NCBI GenBank assembly: GCA_016210005.1 | Contig: JACQVA010000216.1 | Span: 1-55,438, forward strand | From: Deltaproteobacteria bacterium | GTDB lineage: Bacteria; Desulfobacterota; Binatia; HRBIN30; JACQVA1 | Direction: 5' to 3' | DNA length: 55,438 nt | Shown: positions 15,576 through 25,793 of the stretch, one piece after another | Layout of the letters: the number at the start of each line of letters is the position of its first letter | Numbering within the stretch: the first letter of the stretch is position 1 | The notes under the pieces: generated by a model | Databases searched by the model: none | What the model was told of the DNA's origin: nothing | The model's input: only the letters and a program-made list of their open reading frames with translations | Translations under genes and position numbers: made by a program

Positions 15576-18500
15576 ATGATGGGGGGAACAGGGGCGGAGC
15601 AGACCACCGGCAATCGGCAAGCGCAGGCTTTGTCCCGGGTGCCAGGGCGAGTCTGGTCGGCTGGCTGCGATCAGAGCACAGCACGGCGTGCCGCCAAACA
15701 AGCGCTCGTGATGGTCGCGGTCGCTCTCTCAGCGATACTGCTCGCGCCGCCACCCACGCTGGCTCAGCCGCTGCTCTGCGACGCCGAACCTCCAGCCGGC
15801 GTGCCGCGCCCACTCTGGCTGGAGCTGGCGCCGCCCGCCGGCTCGGGTTACCCGGATTATCAGACCGTCTCCAACAACCTCCAGCTCATCCGCTCGATCA
15901 AGCTGCTGGCCTCCGTCGCCACCCGCGCGGCGCAGTCGCTGCAAGACCTCACAAGCGAGGTTGAAGACCCCGAGGCCGAAGGCCGCTGCGTCTGCTGCGT
16001 CAGCACCGGCTGCATCGTCCCCGAGTTCTACCTGAACCTGAAACGCAAGGACTGCACTGCGGCTCAGTGCACCGCCCTCGAAGGCCCCGACTACCCGATC
16101 TGGTTGCCGACCGACCTGTTCAAGAACAGCACCAACACCGCGCGCTTCGCTCTCAAGCAGATCGATTTCCTCGACAAACTGAAAGACGAGCTGAGCCAGA
16201 TCGCGCAGGCTTTGCAAGCCCTCGGTTCCGACCTCGACAACCTGGCGGACCTAGTCCAGCAGTATCTCGACTACGTCGATCTACTCACCGAAGGTTACCA
16301 CCTCGGCGGCTACTCCAGCGAGCGCCCGAATCTCCACCTCTGTGTCGGCTACGGTGGCCACGGCGCCTTTGCGGAGATGGCGAATCTGTTTGGCGAAGTC
16401 AGCATCGGCAGCCGCTACACCTCGCACAATCTCAGCGCGGAGCACCGCGCGCAGTTCCGCTCGGGCGGCTTCGCGGTCACGGCCTTCGGGCGCGCACTCA
16501 GCGTTCTGCCGGGTCTCGAGGCCAACGTGCAGATGGACGGCTTCAAGCTGTGGGATGCCGCCAGGCCCTTCGGGGTCGACCTGGGCGTGGCGGGCGATGT
16601 GACCTGCGCCAGCGGCCCGGGTTTCCGCATCGCCGATGTCGATCAGTACGACCTCTTCCACCTGATCGATCCGTCTACCGACCTCACCCCGTTCGACACC
16701 TCCGCCGACGGCTGCCTCCAGCCCGGCGAGTTCCTGATCAGAGACTTCTACGAGGCCACCTATCTATCGGCCGCTGCCGGCAGCTCGCACACCTGGCCAC
16801 GCGCCGCCTTCCCCCATGACTGGGAGAAGCAGAACACAGCGCTGTTCTCGGCCGGTCTCAACCTGCCAATCGAAATGAAACCGATCGAAAAGCTCATCCC
16901 AGCGACGGGCATCGTGCTCTTCCCCGGCGCCACCCTGTATCCGAAGCTGACGCTGAAGGCGGGCGCGGCGTGGGAGCACAAGGCCTACGGCCTGCGGGAG
17001 CGGTTGCAGGATGCCGTCAACGAGAACCTGCCGCCGTCCGCCCAGCTCGGCCCCGACGACTTCGAGCGGCCGATGCATGCGCTGCAAGCCCCCGACGTGT
17101 CGGAAGACAACGGCGCCTCCGCCTACGTCAAGCCGCGAATCGCGGCGGACTTGGTGCTGGGCATCGCCCTCAGTCGCTACTTGACGCTCGGTATCACCGC
17201 CAGTGTTGGCACCAGCGTTCGCGTCGAACCGGCCGCACACGGCGGCTTGCACGACCTCAACGTGTCGCTCGCAACGGCGTTGCTCAACAGCAACCCGCCG
17301 CCGGACTTGCCGTGCGATCCGATCATCGAAGACGCCCAGACTACGAGCTGCTCGAACGAGCTGTTTCACAAGCCCGACCCCCGAGACCCCTCCCAGTTGA
17401 TCGACATCTCCACGGGCAACTACAGCTGCGCCACCACTCAGGTGGTGGTGTTCCACTGTAAGGAACCGGAGGATGGCCGCAGCTGTACGCCGGCCAAAGC
17501 CAGCGTCGACTGTCCCCTAACCGGGGAATGCGTCGCGGAGTATGGCTGCGCCGCCCATGGGTACTGCACGCGCATACTCGAGGCCGGACCGGATCGGCTC
17601 GAAGGGACCGCGGACGACGTGCTCGATGTGCAGCACGACACGACTTACGCGGCATGCATCGGCAGCGCGGTCTGCGACGAGGCGGCGGTGAACGCCGGCA
17701 GCGACTGCGATGAGGATGCGGACTGCGTCGGCCCGACGCAATGTCTCGGGGGCGACAACGCCGGCAAGCCGTGCAAGACCGACCGCGATTGCCCGCGCGG
17801 CGAGTGCAAACCGTCCACCGCGCCCTGCGTCGTGATCTCGCCGGTGGGCTACTTCACGCCGTACCAATGCCTCGTTCATAGCAATCCGGAAATAGCCGGC
17901 TGGCAGGGCCCTGGTTGCCATCCGCTCACGGTCGGTTTCCCCTCGGCCTGCGGTTGCCAGAGCGACGACGATTGCGTGGCGGGCGTCGAGACCTGCGTCG
18001 ATGGAGCGTGCTCGACCAACAGCCAACCCGTGACCTGCACCTGCGATCCGGGAAATCCCACCTGTGGCAGCGGGCGCCTCTGCCGCGACGGCGGCTGTGT
18101 CCTCGATTGCTCCGTCAACGGCGCCGCCGACTGTGCCGCGTACCAGACCTGCACCAACGGCACCTGCGCGAATAGCTACGGCATCCCGTTCGCGGAGCAG
18201 ATCGTCTGGCAGATCACCAACACGCCCAAGCCGCAGCACGCGGTGACCAGCTACGCGCTGTCGGATGTCTTGACCAGTGCCATCCTCGATGCCGGTCTCT
18301 GGATCGGCCTCGATCTGAAGCTGTTCAAGAAGCTCTACCACTTCCCGATCCTCGACATCAGCGACTACTGGACGCTGCTGGCTTTCAACAAGAGCTGGTA
18401 CCAAGCCGGCCTCGAAGCGCGCTATCAGAACGATTGCGATCCGGTCAGCGGCAGCACGGTATCGAACTGGCAACCGGGGACGTTGCGCGTCAAGCGTTAC

Positions 18501-19586
18501 AACCCGGGCAACGCGACGAGCGGCAGTTATGGCAACGCCGGCACGCTGGCCGACCTGCAGCAGTGGTGTCTCAACGAGCTGCCCAACGAAGTGGCCGATC
18601 CCGCCGGGCCGACCACAGGCGACATCAGCAGCTCGGCCACTGATCTGCTCACTTGGGGTGAGAACATCGGCATGGAGGTCTGGGCGCTGGGTGGCCTGTG
18701 TGTGACGAACCCTGGGGCGGGGGGCGTCGCGTCGCAGCCTTTTACGCAGTGGCTGAACAGTCTCAACGCCAACCCAGCGGGCTTGCAGTGCCTGTACTCC
18801 TACAACATGCTCCGCTACTTGTTCCCTTGCAGCGATCTGCAGAACGAGCTGCTGCTCGTCTGGGGCTGTCTCGATGTCACGGCTAACCCGTGGGGGCCAC
18901 AGCTGGCGTCGGCCTTCCCCAACACGGTGGTTCCGGCCAGTACGCCGTTCTTCAACGTCCCGGCGATGCTGAGCGATCCGGCCGCCGAGTTCACGCTCGA
19001 CAACCTGCAGCCGGCGATTCGCAGCCACGGCCTTTTCGCCGGCCACTTCTGGTATCAATCAGTCACGCAGTGTTTCGAGCAGAACTACGCGACGATGGGC
19101 CCCGGCGACATCCACCTGCTCGGGGTCGACGTCGGACCCTGTTGCGGCAACCGCGTGCGCGACGTTGGCGGCTGCGAACGCGGCCCGGGCGTGCCGCCGT
19201 GCGAGCAGTGCGATGACGGCAACACCACGGCCGGCGACGGCTGCTCGCCGCTGTGTCGCAGCGAGGGGCGGCCGCGCCCGCTCGGCACCTGCGGCAACGG
19301 CATCGTCGACCGCCAGGATCTGGAAACCTGCGATGACGGCAATCAAATTCCTGCCGACGGCTGTGAACCCGACTGCACGCGGACGCCGGTGTCATGCGTG
19401 GGCGACTGCGACGGCAGCAGCGAGGTAACCGTGGACGAGCTCGTCACCGGTGTTAACATCGCGCTCGGGTCGCTGCCGCTGTCGGCCTGCCGCTCGTTTG
19501 ACACCGACACTGACGGAGCGGTCACGGTCGACGAATTGGTGCGCGCGGTGAACGATGCGCTGGCCGGTTGCGTTGCCAGTCGTTAG
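15576..19586 (+). CDS. Giant secreted Cys-rich protein with DUF4215-type repeats and dockerin-like C-terminus
   Basis: A 1336-residue exported protein. A signal peptide ends around LLAPPPTLAQ. The N-terminal half is unrecognised: a helical stretch with Leu/Asp/Gln repeats (KDELSQIAQALQAL), then beta-rich segments. The middle (about residues 630-870) is Cys-rich with repeats of the form GGDNAGKPCKTDRDCPRGEC. Near the C-terminus are two Myxococcus-type Cys-rich repeats (CDDGNTTAGDGCSPLC and CDDGNQIPADGCEPDC). The end is a paired EF-hand module: DCDGSSEVTVDELVTGVN and DTDTDGAVTVDELVRAVN. Start at ATG 15576 after AAGGGAGGGCACG. Likely calcium-binding and surface-located; function unknown. The C-terminal module is shared with the protein at 20578. 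Confidence 0.75.
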   Translation: MMGGTGAEQTTGNRQAQALSRVPGRVWSAGCDQSTARRAAKQALVMVAVALSAILLAPPPTLAQPLLCDAEPPAGVPRPLWLELAPPAGSGYPDYQTVSNNLQLIRSIKLLASVATRAAQSLQDLTSEVEDPEAEGRCVCCVSTGCIVPEFYLNLKRKDCTAAQCTALEGPDYPIWLPTDLFKNSTNTARFALKQIDFLDKLKDELSQIAQALQALGSDLDNLADLVQQYLDYVDLLTEGYHLGGYSSERPNLHLCVGYGGHGAFAEMANLFGEVSIGSRYTSHNLSAEHRAQFRSGGFAVTAFGRALSVLPGLEANVQMDGFKLWDAARPFGVDLGVAGDVTCASGPGFRIADVDQYDLFHLIDPSTDLTPFDTSADGCLQPGEFLIRDFYEATYLSAAAGSSHTWPRAAFPHDWEKQNTALFSAGLNLPIEMKPIEKLIPATGIVLFPGATLYPKLTLKAGAAWEHKAYGLRERLQDAVNENLPPSAQLGPDDFERPMHALQAPDVSEDNGASAYVKPRIAADLVLGIALSRYLTLGITASVGTSVRVEPAAHGGLHDLNVSLATALLNSNPPPDLPCDPIIEDAQTTSCSNELFHKPDPRDPSQLIDISTGNYSCATTQVVVFHCKEPEDGRSCTPAKASVDCPLTGECVAEYGCAAHGYCTRILEAGPDRLEGTADDVLDVQHDTTYAACIGSAVCDEAAVNAGSDCDEDADCVGPTQCLGGDNAGKPCKTDRDCPRGECKPSTAPCVVISPVGYFTPYQCLVHSNPEIAGWQGPGCHPLTVGFPSACGCQSDDDCVAGVETCVDGACSTNSQPVTCTCDPGNPTCGSGRLCRDGGCVLDCSVNGAADCAAYQTCTNGTCANSYGIPFAEQIVWQITNTPKPQHAVTSYALSDVLTSAILDAGLWIGLDLKLFKKLYHFPILDISDYWTLLAFNKSWYQAGLEARYQNDCDPVSGSTVSNWQPGTLRVKRYNPGNATSGSYGNAGTLADLQQWCLNELPNEVADPAGPTTGDISSSATDLLTWGENIGMEVWALGGLCVTNPGAGGVASQPFTQWLNSLNANPAGLQCLYSYNMLRYLFPCSDLQNELLLVWGCLDVTANPWGPQLASAFPNTVVPASTPFFNVPAMLSDPAAEFTLDNLQPAIRSHGLFAGHFWYQSVTQCFEQNYATMGPGDIHLLGVDVGPCCGNRVRDVGGCERGPGVPPCEQCDDGNTTAGDGCSPLCRSEGRPRPLGTCGNGIVDRQDLETCDDGNQIPADGCEPDCTRTPVSCVGDCDGSSEVTVDELVTGVNIALGSLPLSACRSFDTDTDGAVTVDELVRAVNDALAGCVASR

Positions 19587-19610
19587 GAGGCCCGCCGGCA
19601 GATCGAACTC

Positions 19611-20450
19611 TCAATTGCGTACACCGGCGAGGAAGTCGAGCACCTCGCGGTTGAATAACTCCGGGGTCTCGAAGTTGAAGCCGTGGCTGCCGCCGGGGAT
19701 CTTCACCAGCCGCGCGCCGGGAACGCGCTGGGCGATGATGTCGGAGTTGGCCGGGGGTACCAGCCGATCGGCGTCGCCGGTGATGACCAGTGTGGGCGAG
19801 CGGATCTGGTGCAGGCGCTCGGTGGCCCGGTGGCTCATAACGGCAGCGACTTGGCCGAGAACCGCGTCCATGCTGAAACCGTACTGCAACGCTCCGCCAA
19901 AGAGCTCGATCAGCTTGGGCAGCTCCCTCTCCATGAATTCGGGGTTGAAGACCGCGGGCAACAGAGTTTGGAAGAAACTCATCGGATCGAGCGAGGTGAA
20001 GTCGATCTGGATCTCGCCGCTGGCGGTAATCTGACCGCCCAACTCGCTCACCGAGAATTGGCGCTGGCGCTCGATGTCCGCGTCCGGTTCCGGGTAAGTG
20101 CAGCCGAGCACCAGCCCGCACACGCGCTGCGGGTGGCGTAGCGCCAACTCCTGCGCGATCATGCCGCCCATCGACACGCCCACCACATGCGTGCGGGCAA
20201 TGCCCAGCGCGTCGAGCAGACCAGCAGTGTCATCGGCCATCTGACTGATGGTGTACGGCCCCGGCGGCTTCGAGCTACGGCCGACGCCGCGGTTGTCAAA
20301 GGTAACGGTGCGGTAATGCTCGGCGAACTCCGGCACCTGAAACAGCCATGCGGTCGAATCCGCCGCCAGCCCCATGATCAGCAGCAGCGGCCCCCCGCTG
20401 CCGTGTTCCTCGTAGTACAGCTCCAGCGAGCCAACCTTGGCGATGCTCAT
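19611..20450 (-). CDS. Alpha/beta-fold hydrolase
   Basis: A 279-residue single-domain alpha/beta hydrolase. The oxyanion-hole region is MGLAADSTAWLFQ, the nucleophile elbow is GVSMGG (Ser near residue 95), the acid lies in VITGDADRLVP, and the catalytic His in PGGSHGFNFE. The N-terminus matches the AB-hydrolase group containing 3-oxoadipate enol-lactonase and related esterases, but the specificity is not fixed by sequence. ATG 20450 was chosen because TCGGAGGTTT directly precedes it. It is convergent with the giant secreted protein, with only 24 bp between the stops. Confidence 0.88.
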   Translation of the reverse strand: MSIAKVGSLELYYEEHGSGGPLLLIMGLAADSTAWLFQVPEFAEHYRTVTFDNRGVGRSSKPPGPYTISQMADDTAGLLDALGIARTHVVGVSMGGMIAQELALRHPQRVCGLVLGCTYPEPDADIERQRQFSVSELGGQITASGEIQIDFTSLDPMSFFQTLLPAVFNPEFMERELPKLIELFGGALQYGFSMDAVLGQVAAVMSHRATERLHQIRSPTLVITGDADRLVPPANSDIIAQRVPGARLVKIPGGSHGFNFETPELFNREVLDFLAGVRN

Positions 20451-20577
20451 AAACCTCCGAACGCGCAGGGCCAAGCTATCAAATGATCACCGCCCATCAA
20501 ACGGACGTTGTCGAGCTCCAGGCACCATACCTTCCCTTCGGATGGCAGCCGATCCGCAATACGTCGGCGCCGTCGCC

Positions 20578-21369
20578 TCATGGGCAGCCGGCGAGTGCCG
20601 CATTCACGGCCGCAACCAACTCCTCAATGGTGACCTCGCCATCGATGGTGGTATCAAATGCCGGGCACGCCGCGAGTGCAAGATTGCCGAGCGCGATATT
20701 CACTCCCGTCACCAGTTCATCGACCGTGACCTCCGCACCGCCATCGCAGTCACCGGCGCACAGGCCCGGTGTCGCGCTCGTCGGCGTGGCGGTCGCCGTT
20801 GGCGTTGGAGTCGGGGTGGCAAGCGCGGCGTTGAGAATGGTGATGCTGGCGAAGGCGGCGCGATCACCTTGGGTGCCGCCGGTACCGTCGACCGCGTTGC
20901 CCCAGACGTTGACGCTCGCGCCGGAAAAAACCTCCGGTGCGGTCCACAAGAAAGTGAAGGTGGTAACACCATCAGCCATAGCCTTCGGCAGCCGGTGCGT
21001 GATCTCTGCGCGGCCGCCGGTGCCGGGCAGCGCACGCGTGCCCTCGGCGGCGCTCCCGCCGGTGGCGAGTGTGCCCAGCTCGGACGAGGCATTAAAGCCC
21101 GCCTTGTTCTGCGCGCCAACGGCGAAAACGCGCACCGTGTACTCCCCGGTGGACGCCGGCATGAGCGCCGCCGGTCCCGACAGCTCCACCGTTGGCACCG
21201 TGCCACCGCTGTGGCACTGGTCGCAGCCGGTCGGCCCAAAAGCGAGTGTCGTAACGCCTTCCTGGCGAGCGTGGGCTTCGGGCAGCCACATGAACGCGAA
21301 GACCGTCACTAACAGCAAGGCGCAACACCAGGTCTGCGCCAAGCGATCTTTGCACGCGTTTTGGTACAA
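20578..21369 (-). CDS. Secreted reelin-like protein with CxxCH motif and dockerin-like C-terminus
   Basis: A 263-residue exported protein. After a signal peptide (hydrophobic WCCALLLVTVFAFMWLPEAHA) comes GPTGCDQCHSGG, a single c-type haem motif. Next is a beta-sandwich resembling the choice-of-anchor V / reeler-like group (about residues 50-175, VSGPAALM-type start to NAALATPT). A Pro-Thr linker (ATPTPTPTATATPTSATPG) leads to an EF-hand pair: DCDGGAEVTVDELVTGVN and a second, degenerate loop DTTIDGEVTIEEL lacking one Asp. This tail is homologous to that of the protein ending at 19586. A TTG start at 21369 was chosen because AAAGGAGG sits five bases upstream; ATG 21393 is the alternative. Function unknown; periplasmic or surface. 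Confidence 0.7.
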   Translation of the reverse strand: MYQNACKDRLAQTWCCALLLVTVFAFMWLPEAHARQEGVTTLAFGPTGCDQCHSGGTVPTVELSGPAALMPASTGEYTVRVFAVGAQNKAGFNASSELGTLATGGSAAEGTRALPGTGGRAEITHRLPKAMADGVTTFTFLWTAPEVFSGASVNVWGNAVDGTGGTQGDRAAFASITILNAALATPTPTPTATATPTSATPGLCAGDCDGGAEVTVDELVTGVNIALGNLALAACPAFDTTIDGEVTIEELVAAVNAALAGCP

Positions 21370-21466
21370 GGTGCCTCCTTTGCGTGGCGCCACTCTTGCG
21401 GCGTGGGCACAGCTGAGTCAACTGGGGCGATGCCCGCCACCACTGTGGTGTGGTAATGAACGGTGC

Positions 21467-21982
21467 ATGCTGCGCCGATTCCGCTGGCTGCTGATGGCGA
21501 TAGGATTGCTGGCCCTGGGCAGCGGCGGGGCCTCGATCTTCTCGCGGCCCGCGCACGAAGTGCTGTACAGCCCGCGCCCCCCGTTGCGGACCTGCTTGAG
21601 CAGCGGCTGCTTGGCCATCTACATCATCGAGGTCGGCAACACCGGCAGCGAGGGGCAGGAGGATGTTCGCATTCGCCTGCGGGCGGATGTGGTGCGAGCC
21701 GCGCTGCTGCCGGTGACCGTGCGCAACTTCGGCAAGGTCGATCGACCGGTCACTGTCAGTGAAGCGGGTGGGGTGCGCACGTTCGCGTTCGGGCGGGTCA
21801 AGCCGGGCGATCGGGTCGAGCTGAGCTTTACGCTGCGTCACGGCGAGCGCTTTCAGGCGCCGGGTTGGGAGCAGATATTGGTCGCGGTCGAAGCCGCCCA
21901 GGGCCCGGCCCAGCCCGGCGATCCGGCGGCGGTAGCATTGGGCCGGATGCTTTACGCCGTGTTCGGGCAGGGCTGGTGGTGA
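21467..21982 (+). CDS. Membrane-anchored hypothetical protein
   Basis: A 171-residue protein with an N-terminal hydrophobic segment (RRFRWLLMAIGLLALGSGGASIF), a signal anchor or uncleaved signal. The rest is a soluble beta-rich domain: CLAIYIIEVGNTGSEGQEDVRIRL, VKPGDRVELSFTLRHGERF. The pattern (paired strands, GNTG, RVKPGDRV) resembles an immunoglobulin-like or DUF11-like periplasmic domain but no family was recognised. The start was set at ATG 21467, where the transmembrane segment begins; no clear ribosome binding site precedes it. The open frame continues upstream only because it lies antisense to the reelin-like gene. Divergent from that gene; convergent with the methyltransferase. Confidence 0.55.
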   Translation: MLRRFRWLLMAIGLLALGSGGASIFSRPAHEVLYSPRPPLRTCLSSGCLAIYIIEVGNTGSEGQEDVRIRLRADVVRAALLPVTVRNFGKVDRPVTVSEAGGVRTFAFGRVKPGDRVELSFTLRHGERFQAPGWEQILVAVEAAQGPAQPGDPAAVALGRMLYAVFGQGWW

Positions 21983-22019
21983 CGTTGGCGAACGCCGCCG
22001 GCGAGCGCGCGGCCTTTGC

Positions 22020-22658
22020 CTACGCCCGCGCTTGGATCTCACGCATCGGAAAGCGCGGAGTGTGCGGCACGCGCAGGTCGTGCACCGCGACCGCCTCGAC
22101 GGTAAAGCCGGCGGCGCGAATAGCGGCGACGGTGTCGCGGTTAAGGTTGCAGCCGTCCATCAGCCAGCGCCACAACGGATTGGCCACGTCCTGTACCAGC
22201 GCGACGGCGGCGTGTTCACTCCGCACGTGCTCGAAAAAGCGCACCGGGGCGCCGGGTTTGACCACCCGGCGCAGCTCCCGTAGCCCCTTGGCCGCGTCGG
22301 GTACGGAGCAGAAGGCGAGGGTCTCGATGCCGGCGTCGAAGCTGTGATCGGGAAACGCCAGTGCCTGAGCATCGCCCTCGGCCACGGTGATCCGCGCCGC
22401 CGCTGTCTTGGCACGCTCGGCCGCAAACAAGCGGTAGTCCTCCATGGGCTCGATCGCCACCACCTCCGCATCAGCCGTGTAATGGGGAAAGTTCAACCCC
22501 GTGCCACAGCCGATCTCGATGATGCGACCGTACAGGGTGCCCGCCAGCCTTGCCCGGATCGCCGCCAGGCCCGCCCGTTCCAGCGGCGCGGTGAATTTCT
22601 CGAAAGCCACGGCCATGCCGCCGTTGCGCCGCGCCACCCACTGCGTCAAGAAGCTCAT
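22020..22658 (-). CDS. Class I SAM-dependent methyltransferase
   Basis: A 212-residue Rossmann-fold methyltransferase. Motif I is IIEIGCGTGLNFPHY (about residues 46-60), the acidic end of strand 2 is VAIEPMEDY, motif II/III is AEGDAQALAFPDHSFDAGIETLAFCSV, and RELRRVVKPGAPVRFFEHVRS follows. It is closest in look to the UbiE/phospholipid-methyltransferase-like group (Methyltransf_11), acting on a small molecule or lipid. ATG 22658 was chosen; the frame upstream is long but without homology-like sequence. It stands alone and is divergent from the DUF507 genes. Confidence 0.87.
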   Translation of the reverse strand: MSFLTQWVARRNGGMAVAFEKFTAPLERAGLAAIRARLAGTLYGRIIEIGCGTGLNFPHYTADAEVVAIEPMEDYRLFAAERAKTAAARITVAEGDAQALAFPDHSFDAGIETLAFCSVPDAAKGLRELRRVVKPGAPVRFFEHVRSEHAAVALVQDVANPLWRWLMDGCNLNRDTVAAIRAAGFTVEAVAVHDLRVPHTPRFPMREIQARA

Positions 22659-22996
22659 GCCGGTTCCGTAGCAGAGAAGTTCGGGGCTTTGAAGCACCCT
22701 GATTGCACGGGGCGGGGGTATGTAGTGTCCGAGGTCAAGTCCGTACGGGGCGCCCAAGAGCGGCAAGGGACTGAGCCGCCCATTCATTCTTGCCACCCCG
22801 ACGGCCCCCGGTCATACGCCCAAGCTGGCGGAATCAGGCGTCTTACGGGGCACCCGACGGCTCGGTCGCCTGCCCGGTCGTGATCGGCGGCGTGCGCTAC
22901 GAATACTGTCGCCTCGATCGTCGCCCGCGCTGCTGGGCAAGCCGGGCACGGGGGGCTGTGTTGCACACCGCCGCCAATGCAGGTAGGAATGCGGCC
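22659..22996. other. 338-bp divergent intergenic region
   Basis: This gap lies between the divergent methyltransferase and DUF507 genes. It has open frames on both strands but no recognisable protein, no obvious promoter pair and no repeat. Confidence 0.4.
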
Positions 22997-23269
22997 GTGC
23001 CCCGCGAGGAAGAGATTCGGCGCATGGCCCAGCTGATAGCGCGGGGCCTCTTGGGGCAGGAGATCGTCCGGATCAAGGCAGACGAGGCCAAGATTGCCGC
23101 CCGAGTGAGCGAGGTCCTGGAGAAGAACTTCGCCGGTGAAACGGCGCTGGAGGCCGAGGCCGAGCGGCTGGCGGCGGCTCATGCGCGCAGCATGACCGGG
23201 ATGGATCAACGGCGGATCGTGCGCGGGATCATGGAGCGGCTGGCGCGCGAGCGGAATTTTCCTCTCTAG
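22997..23269 (+). CDS. DUF507 family protein (first of tandem pair)
   Basis: A 90-residue, all-helical, highly charged protein of the DUF507 family, beginning MPREEEIRRMAQLIARGLL and ending RRIVRGIMERLARERNFPL. Members are about 90 residues and occur in tandem pairs in Aquificae and Deltaproteobacteria-like genomes; the function is unknown. The start is GTG 22997, with AGGTAGGA upstream. The next DUF507 gene starts three bases after the stop, so the two are co-transcribed. The pair directly precedes groES-groEL. Confidence 0.8.
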   Translation: MPREEEIRRMAQLIARGLLGQEIVRIKADEAKIAARVSEVLEKNFAGETALEAEAERLAAAHARSMTGMDQRRIVRGIMERLARERNFPL

Positions 23270-23272
23270 TAG

Positions 23273-23548
23273 ATGAAGAAACTGTCCGAAGCGCGGGTAT
23301 CGTTTTTGGCCCACGAAATCCTGCGTGTCTTGCGCAGTGAGGGCCTCGTGGAGGTGGTCAACGAACGCTTGGCTCTGGCCGAACTCAAGCGCCTCCTGAA
23401 CCAAGAGGACGAAGCCATGGGCCGAATCGACACCGCGGTGCGCAATAAGATCGCCTCCTTGTCGCGCAAGGTACCGCCGGGCAGCCGTGAGTGGGACGTG
23501 CTCTACCGGCAGTATTTCGACCAAGAACTGCGCAAGACCCGGGCCTAG
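23273..23548 (+). CDS. DUF507 family protein (second of tandem pair)
   Basis: A 91-residue DUF507 protein starting MKKLSEARVSFLAHEILRVL and ending VLYRQYFDQELRKTRA. Its basic C-terminus (REWDVLYRQYFDQELRK) is typical of the family. It is a diverged partner of the protein ending at 23269, with the same length and helical pattern but low identity. That suggests an ancient duplication and perhaps a heterodimer. It lies 126 bp before groES. Confidence 0.82.
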   Translation: MKKLSEARVSFLAHEILRVLRSEGLVEVVNERLALAELKRLLNQEDEAMGRIDTAVRNKIASLSRKVPPGSREWDVLYRQYFDQELRKTRA

Positions 23549-23553
23549 GCCCC

Positions 23554-23653
23554 TTGACAAAGGGGGGCCGGTGGTTAACGTTTCGCCGGTTTTCTGACCG
23601 TAGCGTTGCAGCGGTCGCAAATCATCGGCTCAAATTCGGACATTAGGAATGTC
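23554..23653 (+). promoter_or_regulatory. groE: Possible groESL upstream region
   Basis: A TTGACA (23554-23559) lies just after the DUF507 stop, with no good -10 at 17 bp (TTAACG at 15 bp). A small inverted repeat GACATT-AGG-AATGTC (23639-23653) sits 21 bp before the groES start. There is no CIRCE element (TTAGCACTC-N9-GAGTGCTAA) and no clear sigma-32 promoter. Regulation is therefore not readable from sequence. Confidence 0.25.
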
Positions 23654-23674
23654 GTAGGAGGAAAGGAGAGGAAC

Positions 23675-23965
23675 ATGAAAATTCGGCCACTGCAGGATCG
23701 CGTCATCGTGAAGCGCATCGCCGAGGAAGAGAAGACGAAGGGTGGCATCATCATCCCCGACACGGCGAAGGAAAAGCCGCAGGAGGGGAAGGTCATCGCG
23801 GTGGGCAAAGGCAAGGTCTCCGATGATGGCAAAATCATCGCCCCGGAAGTGAAGGTTGGCGACAAGATCTTGTTCGGCAAGTATTCCGGCAGCGAGATCA
23901 AGCTCAACGGGGAAGAGCACCTGATCATGCGCGAGGACGACATCCTCGGCATCGTCGAGGGCTGA
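23675..23965 (+). CDS. groES: Co-chaperonin GroES
   Basis: GroES, 96 residues, the heptameric lid for GroEL. The family start [43 protein letters not shown] and end [17 protein letters not shown] are textbook; the mobile loop is [18 protein letters not shown] 23675 follows AGGAAAGGAGAGGAAC, a strong ribosome binding site. groEL starts 44 bp downstream, giving the usual groESL operon. The two DUF507 genes upstream on the same strand may be read together with it. Confidence 0.98.
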   Translation: MKIRPLQDRVIVKRIAEEEKTKGGIIIPDTAKEKPQEGKVIAVGKGKVSDDGKIIAPEVKVGDKILFGKYSGSEIKLNGEEHLIMREDDILGIVEG

Positions 23966-23991
23966 ACCCGCGAGCGCGCACCCGCAATTAA

Positions 23992-25650
<1,659 letters not shown>

Positions 25651-25679
25651 CCGCACCGCCAAGACTCCGAATAAAACTC

Positions 25680-25719
25680 AAGGGGCTTCCTTTCCGAGCG
25701 GGAGGAAGCCCCTTTTTTT
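25680..25719 (+). terminator. Rho-independent terminator after groEL
   Basis: AAGGGGCTTCCT (25680-25691) pairs perfectly with AGGAAGCCCCTT (25703-25714) over an 11-base loop, followed by a T-run to 25719. It lies 30 bp after the groEL stop, a classic intrinsic terminator. Confidence 0.92.
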
Positions 25720-25793
25720 CGGCCAAGTTCTGCTCGCGCCGTTCGCCGTCAGCTCGACGGCGCCGCGATGGATATAAGAGTATGCCGGTGGGC

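Noticed and set aside
20483-21466. Upstream part of a 499-codon frame ending at 21982
   Set aside because: This part lies antisense to the reelin-like gene; only the end from 21467 has a signal anchor and protein-like sequence.
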